Assembly: GCA_019096065.1 (NCBI GenBank)
Contig: JAGUCH010000001.1
Span: forward strand, 3,410,001-3,474,000
Length of the DNA stretch: 64,000 nucleotides
Source: Paracyclopina nana
Lineage: Eukaryota; Arthropoda; Copepoda; Cyclopoida; Cyclopettidae
Direction: 5' to 3'
The notes under the pieces are model-generated. The model saw only the letters and a list, made by a program, of their open reading frames with translations, was not told the DNA's origin and ran no database searches. Below are positions 53,914-64,000 of this stretch, in pieces. A program made the position numbers and the translations under genes. Within the stretch, counting starts at the first letter, position 1; every line of letters starts with the position of its first letter.

Positions 53914-55315
53914 GGTGTTCCTCAGGAGAAGAGATCTGATTAAATACTACATTGCACTCCGAGTAATTTGAAGCCAGTTCCTTTCATATGCGAGCTCTCA
54001 CGGAAATCCAAAACATTTTCCAAAGTGCATTCAACAATATTGTGGCCGATGATGAGCCAAATAAGCGTTCGGGCAAAAGAATTGAAATCCGATTTAGGAG
54101 CTTTATTTCTCTTGGTATTCCATCATACTAAATATTGGCAAAATCAATAAGAAACGATGGCTTCTGTTACGTAGTACAGTCAGCGCACCCTAGCGTGAAA
54201 AGCCGTGTAGTATGTTCACTACAAAGGCAGCTACATAGCAATTCGTAATTTGCCAAAAAATTGGCCTTCCCTTATGATTTATCAAAAATTTGAAAAATAA
54301 TATTGGATCCATATTACGTCTCATGCTACTTTGTGAAAAAAATTAGGCCAATCAGCTGAAAAAAGCATGAAAATTCTAAAGTTCTTCAATTGCAACCTAA
54401 TTTGAAATTTTCCGCCTTTTTGTAGACCAATCACAGCAGAGTTAAAAAATGTTGGCTTTTATGGTGCTACCAGATAAAAACTTTTGTCATCACGTAACGA
54501 TTGACTTGGGCTGTTTTAAGCAAAAACTGGAAACTTTTAACAGCTTTTAGTATATAGCCCAAAAAAATTTTTTTTCCACTTTACCGTCAAAGCGTCCTGC
54601 GTAAACAGCTGTACTACCTTACATTGGCGCCATCTAGCATGATAAATTTCAAAATCAGCTCTTATATGAGTATATACTCTTGGGAGGGATATGCATCTAG
54701 TCTATTTCTTTCCTTAAAACGCATCACAGCAGTGCGAATAACACTTTTTGAAAATGGGGCCGCGCGAACTCTACTTTTTTTTTTTTTGCAAAAGTGCTCG
54801 ACTCTTTGCAAAAGCCGAGCAAAATGGTGTACACGACTCTCATTGCGAATCTGTACACTCAAAAATTAAGGCACAATTACAGCTAGCATGCCAAGCCGTA
54901 AAAGCTAAGCTATTTTTTGTGATGTGTTTTAGCCCTTGAACAGCCTTGAATTCAATAACTTTGACAATCCACAAATGTCCTCATAGACCGGCTTCTCAAC
55001 GCGAGCCAGTGGACTGATATTGAAAATCGTTAGGTTTTTTCCTGCGTTCGAGGAGGAGTGTTGTCCACCTATCGAGGCAAAAAGCCTTTTTTCATAAGCT
55101 CCATATGGCGGGCTTTCTCTCATAGTCTTTTTTAGCCATACAGGGTCTTTTGCGATAGAGTAGGAAAAATCCTGTTTACAACAGGAGGGACACAAGCACA
55201 CTTTCAAGCATAACTGCTTTGCCATATCGGAATTGATCACTGACCCTTCTTTCTTCTTACAGTAGTAGTTGTAGTAGTGTCTTTTAATGTATCATAGTCA
55301 TCACAGATATAATTA
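53914..55315. other. gene-free region
   Basis: No supported exon. A T-rich run of about 14 lies near 54776. An open frame at 54929-55240 on the minus strand has scattered cysteines but no recognisable domain or conserved splice context. It may be 3' UTR of the sphingomyelin synthase gene. Confidence 0.45.
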
Positions 55316-58300
55316 TTACTGATGATCGGCTTGGCTCGGTGGAATGGCCGGCCTCGATCCGGACTCGATGTCTTCCTCAGACTGGAGCAGATTCCTTCGC
55401 CGGAACACATTCCACTGGAGCAGCTTTTCGGGCAAAGGCCACCCATACTGTCGGGGGAGCTTGACTGGGACCTGGCCCTCAAAGTAGGTGAATATGTACC
55501 ACCACCACACTTTTTGCATGTAGTTGTGCTCATTGTCCCAGTCCTTGAGGACTTCGTGATTGGCCATCGTGTGGTAGAGCCACCACAGTCGCGTTGTGAT
55601 CCAGTAGGCAACCACAACGTCGATCGAGTAGTGGCCTCTCGCCAGCAGGAGGGCGAGAACCCCGAAAATGGTGAGAATTAATGACAGCCAATGGAACAGA
55701 TACCAACGTCTCGGAGAATCTGAAAATTGCACGAGTTTTTTTAGACGTAGCCAATGTGGGTTTTTTTCATATCAAAATTACTTACATTCCCTTATGACCA
55801 GATAAGCCATGATTAGCGTCATAGTGTGGCCAGAATAGATGTAATCTCCACAATACACGTGTTTCCCATTGATCGACAGACCAAAGCCCGAGAGGAGTTT
55901 GAAGACCCTCAGGAAAATATCGTAGGCTGTGGTTTCGTTGGACTTGGGCTCGCACATGTAGTGCTCGTTGGGTTTTGGCAAAACTGTGACGTACATTGTG
56001 ACAGCTCGGTAATAGTAGTGAATGCCAACCAAGAGGAAAATACGACGCAACACAATCGATCTGCAAGCAGGAATTTTAGCACACTATATGAAACGATGAC
56101 CGCATCTCCAAAATACCTGTGTTTGTGGAAAATGGAAACGAGAAAAGCCGTCAGAGTGGAAATCATGATGATGATTTCCGAAGCGTCCAGGCCCCACGGC
56201 TGATACTTGATGTTGTCCAAAAAGAGATCGGGCAACGGGGCGTAATCAGGCACTCGTTCGTGGGTTAAAGCCAAACTGGTGGTGGTGGCGATCCAGGCAA
56301 AGACCAGGAAGACTCCACCCAGCAGCGTCTTCATCGGCTCCCCCTTTATTCGCGTGGGCATCAGATCTGTGTCATCCGACCTCTCACTGTCAGACACGGA
56401 GAGACCAGATTGGTTGTTGTTGCTGCTCAGGCCTTGCCTGTGGCTCCTCGCTTTGCGCCGCATGTAGCCCGAGCTGTTGGCACCGGCGTCATCATCGGAG
56501 CTACTGTCATTGATATCTGGCGGAAGGAGGGGCTGTCTTTGTGTATCTCCGCCATGGTGGACTCCAGGGTCCGGAGACGTCATTGTCAGTTCTCTGGGGG
56601 GAGCGTTGCCTTCTACGTGCGAGTCTGAGCTAGCGGCGAGGTGGCCAAACGTATCACTGGGCGTGTGGCAAAATGACCCGTAGTCGCTGTTCTGACTTTT
56701 GGCATCGCCAGGCAGCATTCTGCAAGAATGAATTTGTTAGATCACACACTGCTTTTCCTCTGAGTCATTGCTACGGATTCGTACGTCAGCAGCTGCCATG
56801 TATATACACTACTCCTGCTATATTCTGTCGCACTGCTGCTTTGTTTGAAGAACTTCACGAGACTAGCTGCAGAAGTAGATGCATGGGAAACACTTGGACA
56901 AAATCTGCTGGCTCCTAGTCAAGAGAACGTTCCAGCAAGGCTTTCACGAACAATAAAGTACGCATGGAAATCAATCCATCGTGATTACTTTTAGATAAGC
57001 AACGTTCATGCATATCAGATGAACAATGCTCGAACGCCTGTCAGGCCACTCCAAAATACGTAGTATAAGTAATAGGTGGCGGAGGCAGCCTTAATAGGGC
57101 TGGTAGTTCAAGGACACTCGTAGAGGATAGTTATTGACTTTCCTCAACTTTGAGTGCACGTGCACTCGAAAGACTGGGGAATCGGCCAAGACTGGGCATG
57201 GCTGGCCCAGAAAAAATATGCTGTAAAGAGGTGCACGAAGAAAGTTACCTCTTCTCCATGATTTTGAATGTGTGAACTAACGACTGCAGATGTTGCCAAA
57301 GAAGTCGCTGAATAGCAAGTGTCATTTAGGAGGGTCGAAACGCCTCCATGATCGACGACAAACAGCAGCAGCAGATGCTCGCACTAATCTAGCTTAACTT
57401 GCTGCGTGATTTGCAGATAACACAATTTACATGGTGTACAATCAACATTCATTATTAACGCTGTTAGACAGCTGTAGAACAAATTGCTCTTTTACCGTCG
57501 CCGTTTCCTTTCCAGGCCAAGGCTTACAAAAAACTTGTAAACTATGCGCAAATCGGCAAAAGGCCAAGGCTATGTTAAAAAACGGAAGAATTTCTAAACA
57601 CTCCCGATCTCGCTTACCTAATTCTGCTTCCATTATGAATACATTCTGAACAAGTGCAAGCTATCGCCAAAAGGTTGGCATAACCTTTTGAATTAACTGC
57701 AAACAGCAAAGGCTACCATAAAGTCAGTTTGACAAATAACACTAATGATGGCGAAGCTTCAAAGGAACTAGTTTCAGCTACAATATACGGCTAACAGATT
57801 GTACAATTGCGAACATCACAACATCGCCAATAATACCCGGTCGTCCAAATAGTCTTGTTGTATTGTGGGCTAAATGTTCAAGATGCGGAAATGCAGGCTG
57901 AGAGAATTCCTCAGTAATTCAAGCGGAAAAAGTAGAAAAGAATTCCACCTCCCAGTAAAATTCACTGTTCGAGTATAGAGCCTAAAAATATTCTGTGATC
58001 CACGAAGAGGATTTCGAAAGAGGAGGCAAACGAGATAAAAAGTTTTACGTAACGCATATCCGTTTTGACCAGGTGCAATCTTTTTTCTTTCCTATCTTTT
58101 TCGGAGGACTGAAACTGTGCATTTGTCATGTGGTTTAAAGAGTCATGTAATGGGCAAAAAGTTCCCAAGATTTCTGATACCCCCTAGAAGGCAGAAAATC
58201 CACTGCTAGAATTTCACATGCCCGCACAGTCCATATGATTGTCCCTGAGAAGAAACAATGCAAAGCGAGTTCAAAACCTGAGGCTATTATTTCCTGATTG

Positions 58301-59006
58301 TATTGTTTTTCTGCGGTTTCTCCTCAAAAAGATTTTCTGTGCGGAAAAAAGAACACAGAGCACATGACTTGGGAGTACGCAATTCAAATGAATAAAAAGA
58401 TAAGGAGGGCTAATTGCAACGCATCACCACCATATGTGCTTATCTGCACATGTATCTATTTGAACAGCAAGCAAAATCTAGGATATGGAAAAAACCATTG
58501 ACGTGCTAGTAGCATGGCCTACATTAGTTGCGGATATTTTGCAGATCAATCATCAGAACCAGTATTAGCGTCGGTTTTTCTTACCTGTCCACATCCTCCT
58601 CTAAATCGGGAGAGAGCCTGTCCTGCGGAATACTTTCACAGCTCTTCGATGCTTGATGGAAGCCATCGTCGTCTTCCTCCTCCTCGAGATCGTCGTGGCT
58701 GAGCCTATCACTGAGCGTCAGATCTTCTTCGGCCTCTGAGCTGCGGCCGCGAAACAGCCTCGCGTTGGTCGACACCGAGGCCGTCTCGTCGTTCACCGAG
58801 AACTTCACGCTGAGGTTGGAGGCCCCGCTGCTTTCACGACTATGAGTCTTTTTCGAGGAAGATGTGGTGGCCTTCAGCGACCTTTTCCGCACTGGTTTCA
58901 CCGCCGTGGTCGCGTTCTGCTGCTGGCCTTGGACTTGGCCTTGCGGAGGCCTCGCAGCGACGGCTTCCGAGGCCGGAACTTTCAACACCAACTCGCTGAG
59001 TCCCAT
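55316..59006 (-). CDS. SGMS: sphingomyelin synthase family protein
   Basis: Four exons (59006-58585, 56719-56117, 56060-55786, 55719-55316) encode 567 residues. The first intron is about 1.9 kb; the join between exons 1 and 2 preserves phase (DR|M). The catalytic region has the signature motifs of the LPP-like SMS family: SIVLRRIFLLVGIHYYYRAV, TMYVTVLPKP, CGDYIYSGHTMTL and ARGHYSIDVVVAYWITTRL, with the His-His-Asp triad in the last two. Helices begin near residue 260. The enzyme transfers phosphocholine or phosphoethanolamine from a phospholipid to ceramide at the Golgi or plasma membrane. The N-terminal 250 residues are long, acidic, Ser/Gln-rich and low-complexity rather than a SAM domain. 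Translation could alternatively start at the ATG at 56718. Confidence 0.9.
56720..58584 (-). other. first intron of the sphingomyelin synthase gene
   Basis: Runs from a GTAAGA donor at 58584 to CATTCTTGCAG before 56719. No repeat, RNA or nested exon was recognised in it. Confidence 0.55.
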
Positions 59007-62000
59007 CCTGTGCGTTAGATAACCGAGCTCTGCTTCATCCTGACGAGGCGGCTGCAGTGCCTATAAAAGAGAACATGCTTATAGTTTATATTGTAGGCCT
59101 TATCGCACTTTTGGGAAGCCTGTCGTTCGCAGGAACAGCCGATGCATTGCGACAATGTTTCGGATGCAATGTTGCCTGACACAACAAGCTGAACGGGCAA
59201 TAATGTTTTACCTAAATGCTTAGCGTTCCTTATCAATCGGTTTCTGCTGCGTGCGTAGTAAAAAAACAGCGCGAGTGCACGCCAAGTGGCTCTGCACTTA
59301 TGATGTATACCTAATCGACAACAGCTGGAAGTGTGGCTAAAAATAAAAAGGTTGCTTGGAATCATGCGCTCGCATCATCAAGGTGACTCGCCTTATTTGT
59401 ATAAACTCCGGCTTCATTACTTTTTAGCTCTATTGCTGCACTCTTGGCGTTCTACGAAAATCCAGGCTTCCTTTGACACTATCCAAGTTGCTGTTAGCTT
59501 TTCCGGAATCGTCACCGAATTGATAGGGCTAGGAATCGACTAGTTTTGCGCGGAAATTAAAAGTCTGCTTCGATGACGTAAGGCGCCAAAGGGGAAAAAT
59601 CAAGTTATCGAGATGGAGTCATCCGATGATGCAAAAACGAGCATTGCGCTGCTGTTCAGGGTCATGCTTATGCATGCTCGGATTCGGTTTCCTTTTAGAG
59701 CGCAACACGATGCCAGCGCTGCCTTTTTTAACAGCTCCACTAGGTGTGGAGGCGACGATGAGTCAAGCCATGAAAGCCGACAGACTTATCAAATGACTCG
59801 TTATTCGCCACCAAAGTCAAGTCGGGCGGCTAATAATGGTTGAAACCCAACGCCATCGATTGACATCGGCTTTTAGCAACGAGAATAAGACCTACCCTAT
59901 GAAGGCTCGATCTTGGTCAGCTCGCAGCGACGAATTGGGCAGAAATGATGCGTTTTGAGGAGCAGCGAGCATTAGCGCAAGTAAAGGGCTTGGCTGTGGA
60001 AGGTTGTGAAAAGGCGACTGCTGCTGCTGCTGCTTTGGATCACATCGACACGTTCTACCTGGCCCAACGAACGCATCTCAGCAGCTGAATTCAAGCCACA
60101 CCGTCGCACAGGTGGGTTCAAGCCTGCCTGCATGCCTGTGTACGCGGGCCGACGACGGACGTTGCATTGCAAATGGAGGGAACGCGGTGCCAGGGGAACG
60201 CGATAATTTCCCACTTCCTATCCTGCCCCATCACTCCTTTATCATCTAGGATGCTTCATCAGCCAAAAGGGCTGAGCTGGCGATTCGCAAAAACGCGAAC
60301 GCTGCCTTTTTACGCCATTCATGCCGCAAAAGCATTAGCGCGTCACCCTGCCTTTGAGTGCACGTGTACTGGTTTTGCACCGAACCAAGCCGAAAAAGAC
60401 ATGTACTTAGCGCTGCTAATGTCCCCAAGATAGGTTATGGCAAATCTCGGCAACGACGTTGCCGTTTGGCAGTGCCGATATCTCGTTATTATATGCGACG
60501 CGAGATGAACCTTCGCGCCAATATATGATAATAATGCCAAGCAGAAGCTTCGCAGCCTTGAAGTGCCAGACGGTCTTCAGTGGGACAGACCAACCCTACG
60601 GGGTTTTGTCTTGTCTCGCGTTTATGGATGTTCCAGGAAGGAAAACGTTGCAGCGCGCCAAGCGCTTCGTATCGGGGAAATAATTTTTAAAGCAACTGTA
60701 GGATTATCTCCAAGATGGGAAACCGGCCACGTTCCAGTTAAACTGGTTTTGCGCTTCGAAAGTGCTTATGATGACAAGTTGCTGGTCCACGGTTGGCCAA
60801 GTGCATACTACTCAACAGGCACAGGAGTGGCTCTGTGGCAGCATTCCAATCGGCTGCATTAGCAGTCAATGCGTTCTGCTTCAAAGCAACGACGGTTATT
60901 CAGCCAAAAGCCACAGTTTCTTAGTCGGTTTCAAGCAGTTTAACCTTCCGTATAGCTATCTATCTTTCGGCGCGTATCCAGGCCACACCATGAATTAAGC
61001 ATGAAGGGCAACCCACTGAGTTTTCAGGCCCAACCGAAGCCAAGCCGCGATTGCGAGTATCGGCCTTTCCCCTATACCTACGTATGTACGTAGCATTGAC
61101 TAAAGCCGCATTATAATGACTCGTTCAAAGCGAGCCTTCTATTGGCCATGGCCTTCATCAAACTGCCCGCCCCAAAGTGCAGTATCTTTGTCGACTGCTT
61201 TCGTGTTTATGAAGGGAAGCTTTCATCAACTATTTGGCACCCGAAAACTGCCATTGCACAATGGCAGTGCGCCGTGCCAAGTTTTTATAGGCCAGTCGTC
61301 TTCTTCTATTTCGGGCCCCTGTCAGCTTAACCAGTTGACGATGGCCTCGCTCCTAATTACTTTTTGTTGGCGCCGTACAAAGAACTACTAGTATCATCAT
61401 GCATGCTTAATTCATGGCAGACGATGCAATCAAGGAAACAGAATCCTTGTTTTGTCTCTTTTTTTCGTATGACAGTGCCCTTCCTACAACAATGCTATAC
61501 GTTATAGCACGGTAACCCTGAAAAGCCAATCTGTAAGAAGAAGCCTTTATTCGTGTCAAGGCCTTTTGTTGGCCATGCCAACTGAAAATTTATCTAGGCT
61601 CGGACCTTAATGGCTCTCGGAGCCGTAGGATTACATTCCAGGCAAAAATTCTACTACACGCCCTCTTATATAGACAAGTTACCAAAAAAAACTGCTGAAA
61701 AGCCTTTAATTAACCTAATGCAAGGTGGGGCCTTTATTTCCCATACTCTCTATGATTATCATGGGCCTTTTTTCAGTTACGTGAAAACGCATTCACTCAT
61801 ACAATGCCAGAAAAATAATCCACTCCTCTGCCTAATAAATTGTCGATTTGAATGGGAGGCCGACTATTGAATTCTTTAGGTATGATGATTTGTTCGGGAC
61901 TTTAATTGCAGCCTTCGATTCTCTTCTCGAGCTTTATGGATCAATTCAATGCGGCATGAAATAATGCATGTCTTAACTATGCCCGTTCTTTAAAAATAGC

Positions 62001-63569
62001 ACGCGCTTTAATGAGAACGGCGAAATGGCCTTACCGCTTTCAGCTTGATTTCGGCAGATTATGCTATGATGAGAAGTTCAATTACACTTTGCACACTGAC
62101 TTTGCGAATTTTCATGAATGGCTGGTGCCGATGGTAGCTGCTTTTCGGCTCGCCATTCTAAGCCGACTAGTGCGACTTTCAGGACTTTCGAGGAAAGTTG
62201 CTGGAAAGCTTTCTACTAGTATATAAGAAAGAAGTATCCCGGGCCCGCCAAATACACATGCAGAGGCAGAGTAGTGACTCATCAGTGCATGTAGCACAGG
62301 GCTTTCATTCATTACTTCACCACATTGAAGATAAAACGTTTGACACCGTTTCTTTCCGTCGCTCCCTCAAAATCGCAAGCCCACAATTTCCGTTCCGATG
62401 CAGAATCTAATCATCCCCTTTCTCCCAGGCAACGGACTAGCCGGCAAATGGAGGATCACCATTACAATCCGACCCTAGCCGACGCATTACATAACCTATA
62501 GGGTTTATTGCATTACTCGGCTTTCTCGGAAACAATGCTACACGCACGCTTACAGGTTACAACTCTTTCCTCGCTTTCCATGTAAAAGTGCATTTGAGAT
62601 CAGCAGATGCGAATCGAGGTTGCATTCCTTTGAAATTCGAGCAATAATGAAATATTCACCCTAGCATAGTGGCAACCTGGTAGACTAAATAATGTTTTCA
62701 CACTCTGCTATGGTGGGCATCTTAGGACTTAAGAACCTTTTGCAGCTCCCCCAAGAAAGTACGTATAGTAGCTTCTGCCATTATTTCAATCCAGAACGCG
62801 AAGATGGTATAAGGGCCAAGAGTTATGTTGTGCTTATTTTTTGTGCCCATTAATCAAGGCCTTTTTTGTTCTACCAACATAATATTTATGTGGATAGATC
62901 GGTAGTTATAGGCCTAAATGCATCAAAACATAGTTACTGATTTTCCACAGCTTGATAATCGGAGAAATGTAACCACTTAATCTAAAATACTTCGGTGCTC
63001 TCGGCAGTCGCTTGTCTCGGAATCAGTCTCAATGCAGCTCTAACTTTATGGATCAAAGTTATAGTTACGTAACATACTGGAAGATTTGATTACTGAGCTC
63101 TCCACGTATGTCTACGGCAATATTGTATAACAGAAACTGACAATGACTTTCTGAGGAAATAATGGAAAATCTAAGTGCATTTGCTACTCATAGTACAATT
63201 AGTCAATACAAACTGCAAAAGGCTGACAATTTCTTCTATGAGTAAACGGTTTAAAATCACTCACCTTTCAGCCAGAGTTTTCGTTTTAATGCTCAAATTT
63301 CTAGGAGCGACCAAATGGGTGTGAACGTGAGAATATTTCCCGAATTCGTCTGAAAAATCACCTCACTCGAGCGCGCTTTTGAATTCCCGCATGACGTCAT
63401 CGTCAAAACAATGCACAACAACAAAACAGTTGAACAGCGCGCCATCATCTGTTTACGAGATAACGCTCCCTCTGTACTTTGAGGACACGCAACCGTCGTT
63501 TCACTGCATTACGCCCCCTGGCGGCCATTTTGATTCCTAAAATAAATTGTTGCATTTGCTTGTTGAATC
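59007..63569. other. long gene-free region
   Basis: 4.5 kb without a supported exon. Several open frames of 60-100 codons exist but show no domain, consistent splice pattern or codon bias. The sequence between about 59600 and 62450 is noticeably richer in GGCC, AAGCC and CG words than other spacers here. It contains a CTG run at about 60016-60034. It could hold 5' UTR exons or distal control sequence of either flanking gene, a non-coding RNA, or a decayed transposon. Confidence 0.4.
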
Positions 63570-64000
63570 ATGAATCACCTCAGCGATGAAGAAGAATTCG
63601 CCCAACTTTTGCCAAAAATTGAATTGCACTTGCACTTGGACGGATCCTTAACACCTGGTACATTAAACTATGCATTTTCATTCCACTTTACTGGCAATTT
63701 ATGAATTTATTACAATTGCTTTATTGAGTTAGAGGAGCGTTTTAATGTAGGGCCTTTTCGCAGAGTTTATGGCGGCAGAAGCCTCCAAATTGGGCGTGGA
63801 GGTTCCTAGCCCATCTCGCATGAGACAATGGCTGATGGAAAAGAAGGTGGCAGCCATTAAAGAAACCTCCAACAAAGCCGAAAAGGGGGGGAACTGGAAG
63901 GTTTTCGACTTTTGCAATCAATTCCTGCAGACTGAGGAGCAATTGATGAATGCCACCATTGACCTTTGCAAAAGGCTGCATGAGAAAAATGTTGTCTACG
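63570..64000 (+). CDS. adenosine deaminase family protein, N-terminal part (runs off window)
   Basis: Exon 1 is 63570-63657 and exon 2 starts at 63764 and continues past the window end. The N-terminus MNHLSDEEEFAQLLPKIEL leads into the metal-binding HLHLDGSL motif (HxH zinc ligands) that opens the amidohydrolase barrel. Exon 2 continues with a long variable segment and FLQTEEQLMNATIDLCKRLH, then EKNVVY, matching the strand-helix unit before the YxExR segment of ADA enzymes. The family deaminates adenosine or a modified adenosine nucleotide. With only about 108 residues visible I cannot decide between ADA, ADAL and a divergent paralogue. Confidence 0.88.

Noticed and set aside
54170..54640. 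Possible transposon between GTAGTACAG-like words
   Set aside because: The matching ends are too short and no target duplication was found.
54929..55240. Cysteine-containing minus-strand frame downstream of sphingomyelin synthase
   Set aside because: No splice signal tying it to a gene and no family resemblance. More likely 3' UTR.
60110..60125. GGGTTCAAGCC, another tRNA B-box-like string
   Set aside because: No A box at a suitable distance upstream and no acceptor-stem pairing seen.

Overview
The window is nuclear DNA of a compact animal genome, most likely an arthropod. The reasons are: (i) genes are split by short GT-AG introns, mostly 50-90 bp; (ii) one gene (16774-21415) carries a Rebers-Riddiford chitin-binding domain, the hallmark of arthropod cuticle proteins; (iii) there is an NPF receptor and an FMRFamide-type peptide receptor. 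A non-insect arthropod, perhaps a small crustacean such as a copepod, is my inference. It rests mainly on a four-gene cluster that looks like a trans-spliced operon. No bacterial, viral or organellar segment was recognised. All exon models were joined by eye from splice sites, reading phase and family similarity.

Layout. 0.9-5 kb: NPF receptor (+), then MPV17L2-like and FAHD2-like genes (-). 5.8-9.5 kb: two related four-helix membrane proteins (+) and a bestrophin (-). 10.2-13.7 kb: DHCR24 sterol reductase (+), tail to tail with an unrecognised seven-helix protein (-). 13.7-16.8 kb: gene-free, holding a long inverted-repeat transposon. 16.8-25.7 kb: a very large cuticle protein (+) convergent with a DPY19-type C-mannosyltransferase (-). 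26.8-29.9 kb: an SLC2A13 proton/myo-inositol transporter (+) with a one-base frameshift near its end. 30.2-37.9 kb: a peptide GPCR (-) whose 5.3 kb intron contains the entire SLC12A9 cotransporter gene (+). One SLC12A9 intron in turn contains a small transposon. 40.4-46.6 kb: exportin-4 (+) convergent with an F-box protein (-), followed by a hAT-type MITE with a perfect 8-bp target duplication. 47.65-51.64 kb: BNIP1/Sec20, TIMM29, HSCB and PPOX packed head to tail with gaps of 52, 85 and 37 bp. 51.7-53.9 kb: TRIC channel and an AMH-like TGF-beta ligand (both -). 55.3-59.0 kb: sphingomyelin synthase (-). 59-63.5 kb: no gene recognised. 63.57 kb to the end: the start of an adenosine deaminase family gene (+).

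Most genes are unrelated housekeeping or signalling genes that happen to be neighbours. The exception is the 47.65-51.64 kb cluster. TIMM29 (inner-membrane import), HSCB (Fe-S cluster delivery) and PPOX (penultimate heme step) are all mitochondrial, and BNIP1 acts at the ER with links to mitochondria. Each of the last three start codons sits 3-6 bp after a strong 3' splice site that has no obvious upstream partner exon. That is the layout expected of an operon resolved by spliced-leader trans-splicing.
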